64,000 bases of DNA from Nocardioides sp. zg-1308 (GCF_013155375.1 NZ_JABJQY010000002.1:930001-994000); one strand, 5' to 3'. Counted from the stretch's first letter, positions 54,288-63,364 are shown. Made by a program: numbers and translations. The notes: generated by a model not told the origin, from the sequence alone.

Positions 54288-54845
54288 ATGGCCCTCGAGC
54301 ACGCCCTCCTCGTCGCGCTCAGCGAGCGCCCCGCGAGCGGGCTCGAGCTGACCCGGCGGTTCGAGCGGTCGCTGGGGTTCTTCTGGCACGCCACCCACCA
54401 GCAGGTCTACCGCGTGCTGGCGCGGATGGAGTCCGACGGCTGGGTGACGGTGGAGGTGGTCGAGCAGGATGGCCGCCCCGACAAGCGCGTGCACACGCCG
54501 TCGGCCGAGGGCCGGCGCGCCCTCGCCGAGTGGCTGGCGACCCCGATGCCCATGGAGACCTTCCGGAGCGAGCTCGCCGTCAAGCTCCGCGGGGCGTCGT
54601 ACGGCGACCGCGCGACGCTGACCCGCCACCTGGTCGAGACCCGCGCGGACCACGCCGCCCGGCTCGCGCACTACGAGCAGATGGAGCGCGACCAGTTCCC
54701 CGACCCGACCACGCTCGACGAGCCGGCGCTCGACCAGTGGCTGGTGCTGCGCGGCGGCATCCGGCTGGAGCGGTTCTGGATCGACTGGATCACCGAGTAC
54801 CTGCAGGCCCACCACACCTCCCCGACCCGTGAGGCATCCGCATGA
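54288..54845 (+). CDS. PadR-family repressor
   Basis: This 185-residue protein has a PadR winged helix (ALLVALSERPASGLELTRRFERSLGFFWHATHQQVYRVLARMESDGWV) and a C-terminal helical Vir-type dimer domain. Its stop overlaps the dienoyl-CoA reductase start by four bases, so it probably senses an unsaturated acyl-CoA or aromatic acid and controls fadH. A perfect palindrome lies just upstream. Confidence 0.85.
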   Translation: MALEHALLVALSERPASGLELTRRFERSLGFFWHATHQQVYRVLARMESDGWVTVEVVEQDGRPDKRVHTPSAEGRRALAEWLATPMPMETFRSELAVKLRGASYGDRATLTRHLVETRADHAARLAHYEQMERDQFPDPTTLDEPALDQWLVLRGGIRLERFWIDWITEYLQAHHTSPTREASA

Positions 54846-56854
54846 CGCACCCCCGCTACCCCCACCTCCTCGAGCCGCTGACCCTCGGCACGGGACCCGA
54901 CGCGCTCGTGCTGCGCAACCGCGTCGTGATGGGCTCCATGCACACCGGCCTCGAGGACCACCCGTGGGACATCGACAAGCTCAGCGCCTTCTTCGTCGAG
55001 CGGGCGCGCGGCGGCGTCGGGCTCATCATCACGGGCGGGTACGCCCCCACCAAGCGCGGCTGGCTCAAGCCGTTCGCCTCGGAGATGACCAACCGCCTCC
55101 ACGCGATGCGGCACGAGCGGATCACCGGCGCGGTGCACGACGCGGGCGGCGCGATCGCGCTGCAGGTCCTGCACGCCGGCCGCTACGGCTACCACCCGCT
55201 CTCGCAGAGCGCATCGGACAAGAAGTCGCCGATCACGCCGTTCAAGCCGAGCGCCATGTCGAGCAAGGAGGTCGACCACACCGCGACCGCCTTCGCGAAG
55301 AGCGTCGCGCTGGCCCGCAAGGCCGGCTACGACGCGGTCGAGATCATGGGCTCCGAGGGCTACCTCATCAACCAGTTCCTCGCCGCGCGCACCAACGACC
55401 GCGACGACCAGTGGGGCGGCTCCGCGGCCCGGCGCATGCACTTCGCCGTCGAGGTCGTCCGTCGCTCGCGCGAGCTGGTGGACGACGACTTCCCCATCGT
55501 CTACCGGATCTCGCTGCTCGACCTGGTCGAGGGCGGCCAGACCTGGGAGGAGACCGCCGAGCTCGCCCTGCACCTGCAGGCGGCCGGCGTCACCGTGCTC
55601 AACACCGGCATCGGCTGGCACGAGGCCCGCGTGCCGACGATCATCACGCAGGTCCCCCGCGGCGCCTGGCGCTCGCACACCGCGCGGCTGAAGCAGCTCG
55701 TCGACGTCCCGGTCTGTGCCTCCAACCGGATCAACACCCCCGAGCTGGCCGAGGACATCCTCGCCTCGGGGGACGCCGACCTCGTCTCCATGGCCCGCCC
55801 GCTGCTCGCCGACCCGGCGTTCGTGGCCAAGGCGATGGACGAGCGCGCGGACGAGATCAACACCTGCATCGCCTGCAACCAGGCCTGCCTCGACCACGTG
55901 TTCTCCAACGACCGGGCGTCCTGCCTGGTCAACCCGCGCGCCTGCCACGAGACCGAGCTGGTCCTGGTGCCGACGCTGCGCAGGCGCACGGTGGCCGTCG
56001 TCGGGGCGGGCCCCGCCGGCCTCGCCGCCGCGACCAGCGCCGCCGAGCGCGGCTTCGCCGTGACCCTGTTCGAGCGGTCGTCCGAGCTGGGCGGCCAGTT
56101 CCGGCTGGCGATGGCCGTGCCCGGCAAGGAGGACTTCGCCGACACGCTGCGCTACTTCACCCGCCGGCTCGAGGTCCTCGGGGTCGACGTACGCCTCGGC
56201 GCGGAGGCCACGTCCGAGGACCTGGCCGGGTTCGACGAGGTGGTCGTCGCCACCGGCGTCCAGCCGCGGATGCCGGCCATCCCGGGCATCGACCACCCCA
56301 GTGTGGCGTCGTACGCCGACGTGCTGAGCGGCGCGGTCGTCCCGGGCCGCCGGGTCGCAGTGATCGGGGCCGGCGGCATCGGCGTCGACGTCAGCGTCTT
56401 CCTCACCCACACCGAGGAGGACCTCGACGACTGGATGGCCCACTGGGGCGTCGGCGACCCGACCCTGCACGAGGGCGGGCTGACCGAGCGCAAGCCCCGC
56501 ACGCCGGCTCGCGAGGTGACGCTGGTGCAGCGCAAGACCACCCCGATCGGCATCGGCCTGGGCAGGACGTCCGGCTGGGCGCACCGCGCCGTCCTCAAGC
56601 AGTCGCAGGTCACCCAGGTCAGCGGGGCGACCTACGACCGCATCGACGACGCGGGCCTCCACGTGACCGTGGACGGCGTCGCCCGGGTCATCGAGGTGGA
56701 CACGGTCGTGGTGTGCGCGGGCCAGGACTCGGTGCGCGGGCTCTACGACGGCCTCGACCGCGAGGCCCACCTCATCGGCGGCGCCGACGTCTCGGCCGAG
56801 CTCGACGCCAAGCGGGCGATCAAGCAGGGCACGGAGGTCGTCGCCGCCCTCTGA
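54842..56854 (+). CDS. fadH: NADPH-dependent 2,4-dienoyl-CoA reductase
   Basis: This is a 670-residue Old Yellow Enzyme-type protein. It has an FMN TIM barrel (about 1-340, VLHAGRYGYHP and AARTNDRDDQWGG), a 4Fe-4S cluster site (CIACNQACLDHVF followed by CLVNPRAC) and FAD/NADPH domains (VVGAGPAGLAAA, then VIGAGGIGVDV). It removes double bonds so that polyunsaturated fatty acids can enter beta-oxidation. It forms an operon with the PadR gene. Confidence 0.92.
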   Translation: MTHPRYPHLLEPLTLGTGPDALVLRNRVVMGSMHTGLEDHPWDIDKLSAFFVERARGGVGLIITGGYAPTKRGWLKPFASEMTNRLHAMRHERITGAVHDAGGAIALQVLHAGRYGYHPLSQSASDKKSPITPFKPSAMSSKEVDHTATAFAKSVALARKAGYDAVEIMGSEGYLINQFLAARTNDRDDQWGGSAARRMHFAVEVVRRSRELVDDDFPIVYRISLLDLVEGGQTWEETAELALHLQAAGVTVLNTGIGWHEARVPTIITQVPRGAWRSHTARLKQLVDVPVCASNRINTPELAEDILASGDADLVSMARPLLADPAFVAKAMDERADEINTCIACNQACLDHVFSNDRASCLVNPRACHETELVLVPTLRRRTVAVVGAGPAGLAAATSAAERGFAVTLFERSSELGGQFRLAMAVPGKEDFADTLRYFTRRLEVLGVDVRLGAEATSEDLAGFDEVVVATGVQPRMPAIPGIDHPSVASYADVLSGAVVPGRRVAVIGAGGIGVDVSVFLTHTEEDLDDWMAHWGVGDPTLHEGGLTERKPRTPAREVTLVQRKTTPIGIGLGRTSGWAHRAVLKQSQVTQVSGATYDRIDDAGLHVTVDGVARVIEVDTVVVCAGQDSVRGLYDGLDREAHLIGGADVSAELDAKRAIKQGTEVVAAL

Positions 56855-56867
56855 GCCCGGGGGCCGG

Positions 56868-57134
56868 TCAGGACCCCAGCGCGGCGACCTTCGCCACCAG
56901 CCTCCGCAGCCGGGTGTCGCGGTGGACGGTCAGGGTCCCGCCGTCGCTGTCCAGGCCGAACAGCGGCAGCAGGTCGGGCCGGCCCTCGTGCTCGGCCATG
57001 AGCAGCAGGGCGTCGCGGTCGTAGTCGCCGGCGAGCTCGGCGGCCAGCACCGGGTCGTCGGAGGAGATGGCGGTGTTGATGGCGTCGACGTAGTGCGCGT
57101 ACAGGGCGTCGAGGTCGTCGGTGAGACGCGGCAT
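56868..57134 (-). CDS. Small hypothetical protein
   Basis: This 88-residue helical, acidic protein starts MPRLTDDLDALYAHYVDAINTAISSDDPVLAAELAGDYDRDALLLMAEHEGR. The start has AAAGGA upstream. I recognise no family. It converges with fadH (13 bases between the stops) and follows the Rpf gene in direction only. Confidence 0.6.
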   Translation of the reverse strand: MPRLTDDLDALYAHYVDAINTAISSDDPVLAAELAGDYDRDALLLMAEHEGRPDLLPLFGLDSDGGTLTVHRDTRLRRLVAKVAALGS

Positions 57135-57172
57135 GGCGGGTCCTTTCGCGGGTCGTGCCCCAGTGTGCCCTG

Positions 57173-58024
57173 TCAGAGCAGGCGGCCGCAGTGCGGCCAC
57201 GGGGAGCGCCCGCGGGACTTGTAGAGCAGCTTGGCGCGGTAGGTCTGCTCACCGGGCGACGCGTGGTGGGGCATGCCGGAGCCGCCGACGCTGCGCCAGG
57301 TCGCCACGTTGAACTGGTAGAGGCCGTAGTAGCCGGCCGGGTTCACCGCGCGCGGGTTGCCGCCGGACTCACAGCCGGCGAGGGCGCCCCAGTTGAGGCC
57401 GTCGGCGCCGTCGACCGAGAAGGGCTGGCGTCCGACGAGCACGCGGCGCGGCTGCGGCTTGCGGACCCACGTGCGCGACGCGACGCGATAGCGCTCCGGC
57501 TCGCCGTTGTGCAGCGTGCGCACGACCTCGACCCGCTGGACGCCGGCGCGGCCGTCCCGGACCACCTTGCGGCGACCGGGGGCGAGCTTGGTCGTCGGGA
57601 CCTCGACGACACCGGGGCGGACGCGGGTGCGCTTCGTCGTACGCCGCTTCTCCACGTCGACCAGGCGCACGGTGTCACCGTGGCGGACGCGCTTGGCGCT
57701 CCCGCGGACCTCGCGGCCGTCGCGCACGACCTCGACGAGGTCGTTGCCGTCCACGGGGACGCCCTGGGCCTGCACCAGGCGGCTGGGCCAGGTGCGCCGC
57801 GGGACGGCGACCCGGACGACCGGCTCGGTGGCGACCTTGAGCCGGACGGCGACCTGGGCGCGCTCGGGGGTGTCGGCAGCCTCGCTGCTCGCGACCTGGG
57901 CGGTGGCGCCGGGCGCCAGGCCGAGGGCCAGGGCGGCGACCGCGGTGCCGGCGACGAGGCCGCGCAGGCGGCTGGTCACCGGGGTCGAGGAGAAGGTGGA
58001 GGCGGTTCGGGGGGTGGGACGCAC
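57173..58024 (-). CDS. rpf: Resuscitation-promoting factor (DUF348/G5 plus transglycosylase domain)
   Basis: This secreted protein of about 283 residues has a signal peptide ending near PGATAQVA and two DUF348-like repeats. A G5-like domain follows (TKLAPGRRKVVRDGRAGVQRVEVVRTLHNGEP), then a C-terminal Rpf lysozyme-like domain (LNWGALAGCESGGNPRAVNPAGYYGLYQFNVATW) with the catalytic Glu in CESGG. It cuts peptidoglycan and promotes regrowth from dormancy. The GTG start at 58024 has GAGGT upstream. Alternative upstream starts would lack the signal-peptide layout. Confidence 0.9.
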   Translation of the reverse strand: MRPTPRTASTFSSTPVTSRLRGLVAGTAVAALALGLAPGATAQVASSEAADTPERAQVAVRLKVATEPVVRVAVPRRTWPSRLVQAQGVPVDGNDLVEVVRDGREVRGSAKRVRHGDTVRLVDVEKRRTTKRTRVRPGVVEVPTTKLAPGRRKVVRDGRAGVQRVEVVRTLHNGEPERYRVASRTWVRKPQPRRVLVGRQPFSVDGADGLNWGALAGCESGGNPRAVNPAGYYGLYQFNVATWRSVGGSGMPHHASPGEQTYRAKLLYKSRGRSPWPHCGRLL

Positions 58025-58182
58025 GTGGAGGTACCTCGCGGGGTGGGGGTGCACCGTCGGGGGCGCTCGGACGCGACGCCGTCGGGTCCGGCGTCGAGGC
58101 CACGGCGCGCGACACCTCACGAAGGGAGGCCCCCACTCACGGGTGGGACGCACAGCCGGCAGCCCCACCACGACAACACGAG

Positions 58183-58209
58183 GGCCCGCCGATGTCGAAT
58201 CCGCGGGCC
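58183..58209. terminator. Hairpin in the gap between rpf and the hydrolase gene
   Basis: GGCCCGC (58183-58189) pairs with GCGGGCC (58203-58209) around a 13-base loop. It lies in the 267-base divergent gap upstream of rpf, so it may be part of the rpf leader. I looked for a c-di-AMP (ydaO-type) riboswitch here, as many rpf genes have one, and did not see its core motifs. Confidence 0.4.
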
Positions 58210-58291
58210 GCTGTCCCGCGCGTCCCCGCCCGGGTCGTGAGGCGGCTCACCCGCGCGGCTTGCACGCCCCGCCGCGTCGTACGGTCGTGAC

Positions 58292-59080
58292 ATGTTGCAC
58301 GCCCTGCTCGCCACCGCCGGGGTGCGCTCGCGCGCCCGGGCCGCGACCGACGCCGACGACCTCGAACGACCGTCGGGACCACCCGCCACGTGGACGGCCC
58401 TCGGCGAGCTGGGCTCCGCGCTCGACGCGGTCCGCCTCGTCGGCGCGCTCCCCCGCCTCTCCGCGGCACCCCGCGGCGACGGCCACCTGGTGGTCGACAT
58501 CCCGGGCTGGCAGGCACCCGAGCTGACTGGAGCGCCGCTGCGCCGCTTCCTGCGCCGGCTGGGGTACGACGCCCGCGGCTGGGGCTTCGGCACCAACACC
58601 GGCGACCCGCGGCGCGACGTGGAGCGGCTGGCCGAGCGCGTCCTCGAGCTCGTCGAGGAGACGGGCTCGCCGGCGTCGCTGGTCGGCTGGAGCCTCGGCG
58701 GCGTGATCGCCCGCGAGGTCGCGCGCCGGCACCCGGCTGCCGTGCGCCGGGTCATCACCTACGGCACGCCCGTCACCGGAGGCGCCGGCCACACCACGAT
58801 CGCCCGCATCTACGGCCGCGGCTCGGACGTCGACGCGGACCGCGTGGCACAGCGCCTAGACGCCGAGTCGCCCATCCGGGTTCCGCTGACCGTGGTGTTC
58901 TCGCGCCGCGACGGCGTCGTGGCGTGGCAGGCGTGCATCGACCGCGCGTCCGCCGCGGTGGAGCACGTCGAGGTCTCGTCCACCCACCTCGGCATGGGCG
59001 TGGACCCCGACGTGTGGGCCGTGGTCGCCGACCGGCTCGCGGCGCCGGCGCCTGCCATGAGGCCGACCGGCCCGGCCTGA
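58292..59080 (+). CDS. Alpha/beta-hydrolase (lipase/esterase-like)
   Basis: This 262-residue protein has the nucleophile elbow GWSLGG (Ser), the acid in VVFSRRDGVVAW (Asp) and His in SSTHLGMGV, a complete triad in order. The N-terminal half has an extended segment before the hydrolase core (IPGWQAPELTGAPLRRFLRRLGYDARGWGFG), which looks like the oxyanion-hole region. The substrate is probably a lipid ester. It has no signal peptide. Confidence 0.8.
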   Translation: MLHALLATAGVRSRARAATDADDLERPSGPPATWTALGELGSALDAVRLVGALPRLSAAPRGDGHLVVDIPGWQAPELTGAPLRRFLRRLGYDARGWGFGTNTGDPRRDVERLAERVLELVEETGSPASLVGWSLGGVIAREVARRHPAAVRRVITYGTPVTGGAGHTTIARIYGRGSDVDADRVAQRLDAESPIRVPLTVVFSRRDGVVAWQACIDRASAAVEHVEVSSTHLGMGVDPDVWAVVADRLAAPAPAMRPTGPA

Positions 59081-59162
59081 CGGTCGCGGCCCGGATGTCG
59101 AGGACGCAGAGGTTGCTCCGTCCCCGGTGCAGGAACCACGACACCCACGGAGGATGGCAGTC

Positions 59163-59603
59163 ATGACCCACATCAAGCGTTTCGACCACGTCGGCGTCAC
59201 CGTCAGGGACCTCGACCGAGCGACCGACTTCTTCGTCAGCCTCGGGCTGGAGGTGCAGGGTCGGCAGCCGGTCGAGGGCGAGTTCATCGACACGGTGATC
59301 GCCATCCCCGACTCGCGCACGGAGATCGTGATGCTCGACTCCCCCGGCGGCGGGAGCTCGGTCGAGCTCTCCAGCTTCGTCCGGCCCGACACCGTCGACG
59401 GGTCACCCGACGCGATGGCCAACGTGGTGGGCCTGCGCAGCCTGGGCTTCGAGGTCCACGACCTCCGGGCCGCGGTGGACGCCGTCGTGGCGGACGGCTA
59501 CTCGCTGGTCGGCGGCATCGGCGAGTACGAGGACGTGTGGCGGATGGCGTACGTCCGCGGGCCCGAGGGCATCCTCGTCTCCCTGGCCGAGCGAATCGGC
59601 TAG
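59163..59603 (+). CDS. VOC-family protein
   Basis: This 146-residue glyoxalase-fold protein has FDHVGVTVRDLDRATDFFVSLGLEVQGR, then strands around IVMLDSPGG and FEVHDLRAAVDAVVADGYSLVG, and RMAYVRGPEGILVSLAE at the end. His and Glu residues could bind a metal. It may be a lyase, dioxygenase or resistance protein. GGAGG lies eight bases or so before the chosen ATG. Confidence 0.8.
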   Translation: MTHIKRFDHVGVTVRDLDRATDFFVSLGLEVQGRQPVEGEFIDTVIAIPDSRTEIVMLDSPGGGSSVELSSFVRPDTVDGSPDAMANVVGLRSLGFEVHDLRAAVDAVVADGYSLVGGIGEYEDVWRMAYVRGPEGILVSLAERIG

Positions 59604-59634
59604 GGCCGGAGCACCGCGACCGGCACGAGGACGC

Positions 59635-60639
59635 TCAGCCGAGCGGGGGCAGGGTGACGACCTGCCCGGCATAGCTGAGCCCCGCGCCGAAGGCGATGAG
59701 GAGCGCGGTGTCGCCGGCGGACGCCTCGTCCTGGCGCAGCATCGCCTCCATGGCGAGCGGGACGGAGGCGGCCGAGGTGTTGCCGGCGTCCACGACGTCG
59801 GTGGCGATCGCCACGGACTCGGGCAGCTTGATGTTCTTGGCCAGGGTCTGCGTGATGCGCAGGTTGGCCTGGTGCGGGATGAAGGCGTCGAGGTCGTCGG
59901 GGGCGACGCCCGCCAGGCGCATCGCCTCGTGGGCGACCTCGGCCATCGCGAAGGGCGCCCAGCGGAAGACCGCCGTGCCCTCCATCTGGACCACCGGGTG
60001 GTCCTGGCCCGTCCCGTGACCACCGATGCAGCTGGGGGTCTGGGTGATCACGTGGGCCTGCGAGCCGTCGGAGCCCCAGGCGGCGGGCCCGATGCCGGGC
60101 TCGTCCGACGGTCCTACGACCACGGCCCCGGCTCCGTCGGCGAAGATGAAGGCGGTGCCGCGGTCGGTCGGGTCCATGAAGCGGCTCAGCTGCTCGACGC
60201 CGACCACGACGACGTGGGACTCCGCGCCCGAGCGCACCATCGACGACGCGAGGTTGAGGGCGTGGCAGAAGCCGGCGCAGCCTGCGGAGATGTCGAAGGC
60301 CGCGGTGCCGGTCATGCCGAGCGCGGTGGCGACCTGCGGAGCGGACGCCGGGGTGTGCTCGGGGTGGGTGGAGGTGGCGACGATGAGGCACCCGACCTGC
60401 TCGGCGGTGACGCCGGCGGCCGCCATCGCGCGCTCCGCGGCGGCCGTGGACATGCCGATCAGCGTCTCGTCCTCACCGGCGAAGCGGCGGGTCTTGATGC
60501 CGGAGCGGGTCTGGATCCACTCGTCCGACGAGTCGAGGACCTCGCAGACCTCGTCGTTGGTGACGACCCGCTCGGGACGGTGCACGCCCAGGCCCAGCAT
60601 GGCGGCGTGCGTCAGTTCGGTCGGCTGCTGGATCGTCAT
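59635..60639 (-). CDS. fabH: 3-oxoacyl-ACP synthase III-like enzyme
   Basis: This 334-residue thiolase-fold synthase has the full triad: Cys121 in ISAGCAGFCHA, His in FIPHQANLRI and Asn in DAGNTSAAS. It condenses an acyl-CoA starter with malonyl-ACP to begin fatty-acid or polyketide synthesis. It is not next to other fab genes, so it may be a second copy with a special starter. An alternative is a beta-ketoacyl synthase of a small secondary pathway, but no partner genes are visible. Confidence 0.9.
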   Translation of the reverse strand: MTIQQPTELTHAAMLGLGVHRPERVVTNDEVCEVLDSSDEWIQTRSGIKTRRFAGEDETLIGMSTAAAERAMAAAGVTAEQVGCLIVATSTHPEHTPASAPQVATALGMTGTAAFDISAGCAGFCHALNLASSMVRSGAESHVVVVGVEQLSRFMDPTDRGTAFIFADGAGAVVVGPSDEPGIGPAAWGSDGSQAHVITQTPSCIGGHGTGQDHPVVQMEGTAVFRWAPFAMAEVAHEAMRLAGVAPDDLDAFIPHQANLRITQTLAKNIKLPESVAIATDVVDAGNTSAASVPLAMEAMLRQDEASAGDTALLIAFGAGLSYAGQVVTLPPLG

Positions 60640-60669
60640 GTCGCGAGCATAGAGAGGGCGGGGCAGCGG

Positions 60670-60804
60670 TCAGCGGTCGCCGTCGGGACGGGTCTCGGGG
60701 ATCGGCGAGTCGGGCACCTCGCCGGGGTCGATCGGGTTCACGTCCGGGTCGCCGGACGGCACGATGGTCGGCTCGGTCGCGGGCTCGTTCGGTGTGGTGG
60801 TCAT
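60670..60804 (-). CDS. Small proline-rich acidic protein (44 residues)
   Basis: A short frame begins MTTTPNEPATEPTIVPSGDP and ends IPETRPDGDR. It is rich in Pro, Asp and Glu, lacks hydrophobic segments and is probably disordered. GGGGG lies just before the ATG. It starts 31 bases past the fabH start on the same strand. Short PTIVPSGDP-type proteins are, as I recall, common in actinobacterial genomes, but no function is known. Confidence 0.6.
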   Translation of the reverse strand: MTTTPNEPATEPTIVPSGDPDVNPIDPGEVPDSPIPETRPDGDR

Positions 60805-60874
60805 CCCCCAGTCGTACGCCGGTGACCTGAGGGACGCAACGGTCCCCCACCCCTTGTGATGGGCGGAACAGGAG

Positions 60875-61255
60875 TCAGAGGACGTGCTGACCGACCAGCT
60901 GGCTGATCTGTCGAATGTTCACGTTGCCCTTGAACTCCAGGCGCACCCGCCCGAGGCCGCTGAACCACAGGTCCAGCTCGGAATCCAGGTCGAATGTGCC
61001 TGCCGTCTCCACGCTCCACGCCTGCACCCGATTCAACGGCAGCGAGGTGTAGTCGCGCTTCTTGCCAGTGAGCCCTTGCACGTTGATCGAGATCAGGCGC
61101 TTGTCGGTGAACACCACCGAGTCCCGCATCCCTTTGAAGGCGAGCAGGACCTGCTCACCCGCCACCAGCAGCGGCTCGAGCTCATGCGCCAGGCCCTGCG
61201 GGTCGATGGGGCCGAGCTTGACGAAGGTTCCGTTCTGGAAGTCGATCACCGCCAC
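60875..61255 (-). CDS. Bacterial PH-domain protein
   Basis: This 126-residue PH-like domain of the DUF1696/YokE type contains LLVAGEQVLLAFKGMRDSVVFTDKRLISINVQGLTGKKRDYTSLPLNRVQAWSVE, the usual FTDKRLI and YTSIPY-like segments. It probably oligomerises, and its role is unknown. The codon use here is slightly less GC-rich than in the neighbours. GTG at 61255 directly follows TAGGGT, suggesting a leaderless mRNA. Confidence 0.85.
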   Translation of the reverse strand: MAVIDFQNGTFVKLGPIDPQGLAHELEPLLVAGEQVLLAFKGMRDSVVFTDKRLISINVQGLTGKKRDYTSLPLNRVQAWSVETAGTFDLDSELDLWFSGLGRVRLEFKGNVNIRQISQLVGQHVL

Positions 61256-61344
61256 ACCCTAGGCATCGCGAAAGCTGCGATGGACGAGAACGGAAAAGCT
61301 CAGTCGACCGAGCTGACGTCGCTGCCGAAGTCAGGGGCGCCTCA

Positions 61345-61761
61345 TCACGTCAACAGCTCGATGGTCCGCTCGTCGGGCTCACCGTCGTGGAAGCGGTCCA
61401 GCACGTCGGTGAACAGCGGCTCCTCGGGCGCCGCCCGGGCGAAGAGCGTCATCGACGAGCGCAGCTTCATCGCGTCGACCGACCCGAGCACCCGCTCCGC
61501 CGACGTGTCCTCGAGGTCGAGGAGCGCGTGGCAGCACTCCCGCAGCCGGGCGCCCAGCACGTCGTGGGCGAGGTAGGCCTGGGCCTCGGCGAGGCCGCTG
61601 ATGGCGTACGCCTGCGCGGTCCCGCTCCGGCCGAGCCCCGCGACCTGCGGGAAGACGAACCACATCCAGTGGCTCGTCTTGCGGCCGGCGCGCAGCTCGG
61701 CCAGCGCGCGGTCGTACGTGCCACGGTCGTCCTGCGCCCTCACGAAGCGGTCGAGGTCCAT
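61345..61761 (-). CDS. DUF1810-family protein
   Basis: This 138-residue protein has the diagnostic DUF1810 stretch RKTSHWMWFVFPQVAGLGRSGTAQAYAI and a C-terminal MKLRSSMTLF segment. The family is widespread in bacteria, mainly helical and of unknown biochemical role. It is monocistronic, between the PH-domain gene and a divergent membrane-protein gene. Confidence 0.85.
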   Translation of the reverse strand: MDLDRFVRAQDDRGTYDRALAELRAGRKTSHWMWFVFPQVAGLGRSGTAQAYAISGLAEAQAYLAHDVLGARLRECCHALLDLEDTSAERVLGSVDAMKLRSSMTLFARAAPEEPLFTDVLDRFHDGEPDERTIELLT

Positions 61762-61828
61762 GACCGCACGCTAGCCGTCCGCGGCCGCCGGGCGGGGGGT
61801 GGGCGGACGCCGTCGCTACGGTGGCCGC

Positions 61829-62455
61829 GTGCCCGACGCCCCGTCCCGCGCTGCCCGGTTCGGCGCGCTGCTCCTCCTGCTGCGACCGACCTACATCGCG
61901 ACCGAGGTGGTCACCGCGGCGGCCACCACGGGCGGCTACGGCTTCGTGTCCGACTCGGTGAGCCGGCTCGGGGAGGTCGGCTGCACGGCCGCCTACTGCT
62001 CGCCGCGGCACGCGGTGATGAACGGGTCGTTCATGGTCTACGGCGTGCTGCTGGCGGGCGGCGCACTGCTGCTGGCCGGCCGGCTCGGACCCTGGGTGAC
62101 CGGGTTGCTCGTCGTCTCGGGGGTGAGCTCCGTCGCCACCGGGCTGGCGCCGCTCGACCAGGACGCGACGCTGCACGCGCTCGCGGCCGCACCGCTGTTC
62201 GTCGCGCAACCCGCGGCCCTGCTGCTGCTCGGGGCGCGGCTGCGTGGGACGGAGCCCCGTCTCGCGACGGGGCTGCTGGCGGCGGGCGTCGTCACGGCGG
62301 CGGCAGCGGTCGGGTTCGTCTTCGCAGGAGAGGGTCGCACCGCCGGCGCACTCGAGCGGCTGGCGCTGTGGCCGGTGCTGTTCGGGCTGGCCGCCGTGGG
62401 GTGGTCGTGGCGACCCCGCCGAGGGTCGGCCACGATGTCGGCGGCCGGTGGTTGA
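61829..62455 (+). CDS. DUF998-like membrane protein
   Basis: This protein of about 208 residues has six membrane helices. An early YGFVSDSVSRLGEVGC segment and the ATGLAPLDQD loop fit DUF998 proteins. The GTG start follows TACGGT by eight bases and may be leaderless. A longer ORF starts at 61799. The function is unknown. It is eight bases upstream of the VOC gene and probably co-transcribed with it. Confidence 0.7.
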   Translation: MPDAPSRAARFGALLLLLRPTYIATEVVTAAATTGGYGFVSDSVSRLGEVGCTAAYCSPRHAVMNGSFMVYGVLLAGGALLLAGRLGPWVTGLLVVSGVSSVATGLAPLDQDATLHALAAAPLFVAQPAALLLLGARLRGTEPRLATGLLAAGVVTAAAAVGFVFAGEGRTAGALERLALWPVLFGLAAVGWSWRPRRGSATMSAAGG

Positions 62456-62463
62456 CTGCCCGC

Positions 62464-63138
62464 ATGAGCCTGGTGACCTGGCAGGACCTGTGCCTCGACG
62501 CCCTCGACGTCGAGCGGATGTCGCGCTTCTGGGCCGCGGTCGGCGGCCTCGAGGTCGGCGACCCGGAGCCGCCGGCCAGCCTGCGCGGGCCCACGAGCGG
62601 GCACACCGTGTGGGTCAACCCCGTCGACCGGCCGCGGCGGGCCAAGAACCGCGTCCACCTCGACGTGGACTGCGGTGCGGTGGAGGACCTCGTGGAGCTC
62701 GGCGCCACGGTCACGGCGCGCGCCGAGGACACCGGGCTGGGCTGGACCCGGATGGCCGACCCGGAGGGCAACGACTTCTGCGCGTTCGTGCGACCCGCCG
62801 ACCGACTGCCCGACTACCGCCTCCACGGCGTCGGCGTCGACTGCCACGACCCGGAGGCCCAGGCGCGCTGGTGGGGCGAGCTCTTCGGGGCCGACCCGAC
62901 CCGCGACGACGAGCTCGGCACCTGGACGGTGACCGGGGTCGCCGTCGACGAGCGGATGACCCTCGACTTCAACGGCGTGCCGGAGCCGCGCACCGAGCCC
63001 AACCGCGTCCACTGGGACGTGCGGGGCGACGTGGGCGCGCTGCTGGCACGCGGGGCGACCCACCTCTGGGACATGCCGCGGTGGACGGTGCTCGCCGACC
63101 CCGAGGGCAACGAGTTCTGTGTCTTCCCGCCCGGCTGA
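62464..63138 (+). CDS. Two-domain VOC-family protein
   Basis: This 224-residue protein has two repeated glyoxalase-type halves (VTWQDLCLDALDVERMSRFWAAVGGLEV and GVGVDCHDPEAQARWWGELFG). Each ends with a DPEGN(D/E)FC strand (LADPEGNEFCVF in the second). It resembles the glyoxalase-like VOC proteins common in actinobacteria. The substrate is unknown. Confidence 0.85.
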   Translation: MSLVTWQDLCLDALDVERMSRFWAAVGGLEVGDPEPPASLRGPTSGHTVWVNPVDRPRRAKNRVHLDVDCGAVEDLVELGATVTARAEDTGLGWTRMADPEGNDFCAFVRPADRLPDYRLHGVGVDCHDPEAQARWWGELFGADPTRDDELGTWTVTGVAVDERMTLDFNGVPEPRTEPNRVHWDVRGDVGALLARGATHLWDMPRWTVLADPEGNEFCVFPPG

Positions 63139-63156
63139 CCCGGTGGCCGGCGCGGC

Positions 63157-63297
63157 TCAGTAGCGCTTGCCGCCGCTGCGGCGCTCCTGCACCTTGCGGA
63201 CCGCCTCCTTGATCTTCGCCTGGTTGTGGGGCTTGCGCGCCTCGTCGTAGACCTTCTTCGCGATCCCGAGGGTCGCCAGCTTCTTCACCATTCCCAT
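63157..63297 (-). CDS. Small basic helical protein (46 residues)
   Basis: This short protein begins MGMVKKLATLGIAKKVYDEA and ends EAVRKVQERRSGGKRY. It is strongly basic, with an amphipathic helix, and may bind nucleic acid or membrane. The length and lack of repeats fit a real conserved small gene. It lies head-to-head with the secreted repeat protein, 115 bases between the starts. Confidence 0.65.
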   Translation of the reverse strand: MGMVKKLATLGIAKKVYDEARKPHNQAKIKEAVRKVQERRSGGKRY

Positions 63298-63336
63298 GGG
63301 TCCCACAGTGCCAGTGGAATCCAACTCCGACTTCAC

Positions 63337-63364
63337 CCATCCGTGTGCTGCGTCACTCCGAACC
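63337..63364 (+). promoter_or_regulatory. Predicted third SigK-type promoter
   Basis: CCATCC at 63337-63342 and CGAACC at 63359-63364 have the same 16-base spacer as the two sites in the SigK island. The predicted start lies about 40 bases before the ATG of the secreted repeat protein, which makes that protein a candidate SigK target. Confidence 0.6.

Noticed and set aside
58025..58291. c-di-AMP (ydaO-type) riboswitch before rpf
   Set aside because: Many actinobacterial rpf genes have one, but the conserved core was not visible. Only an unremarkable hairpin was found.
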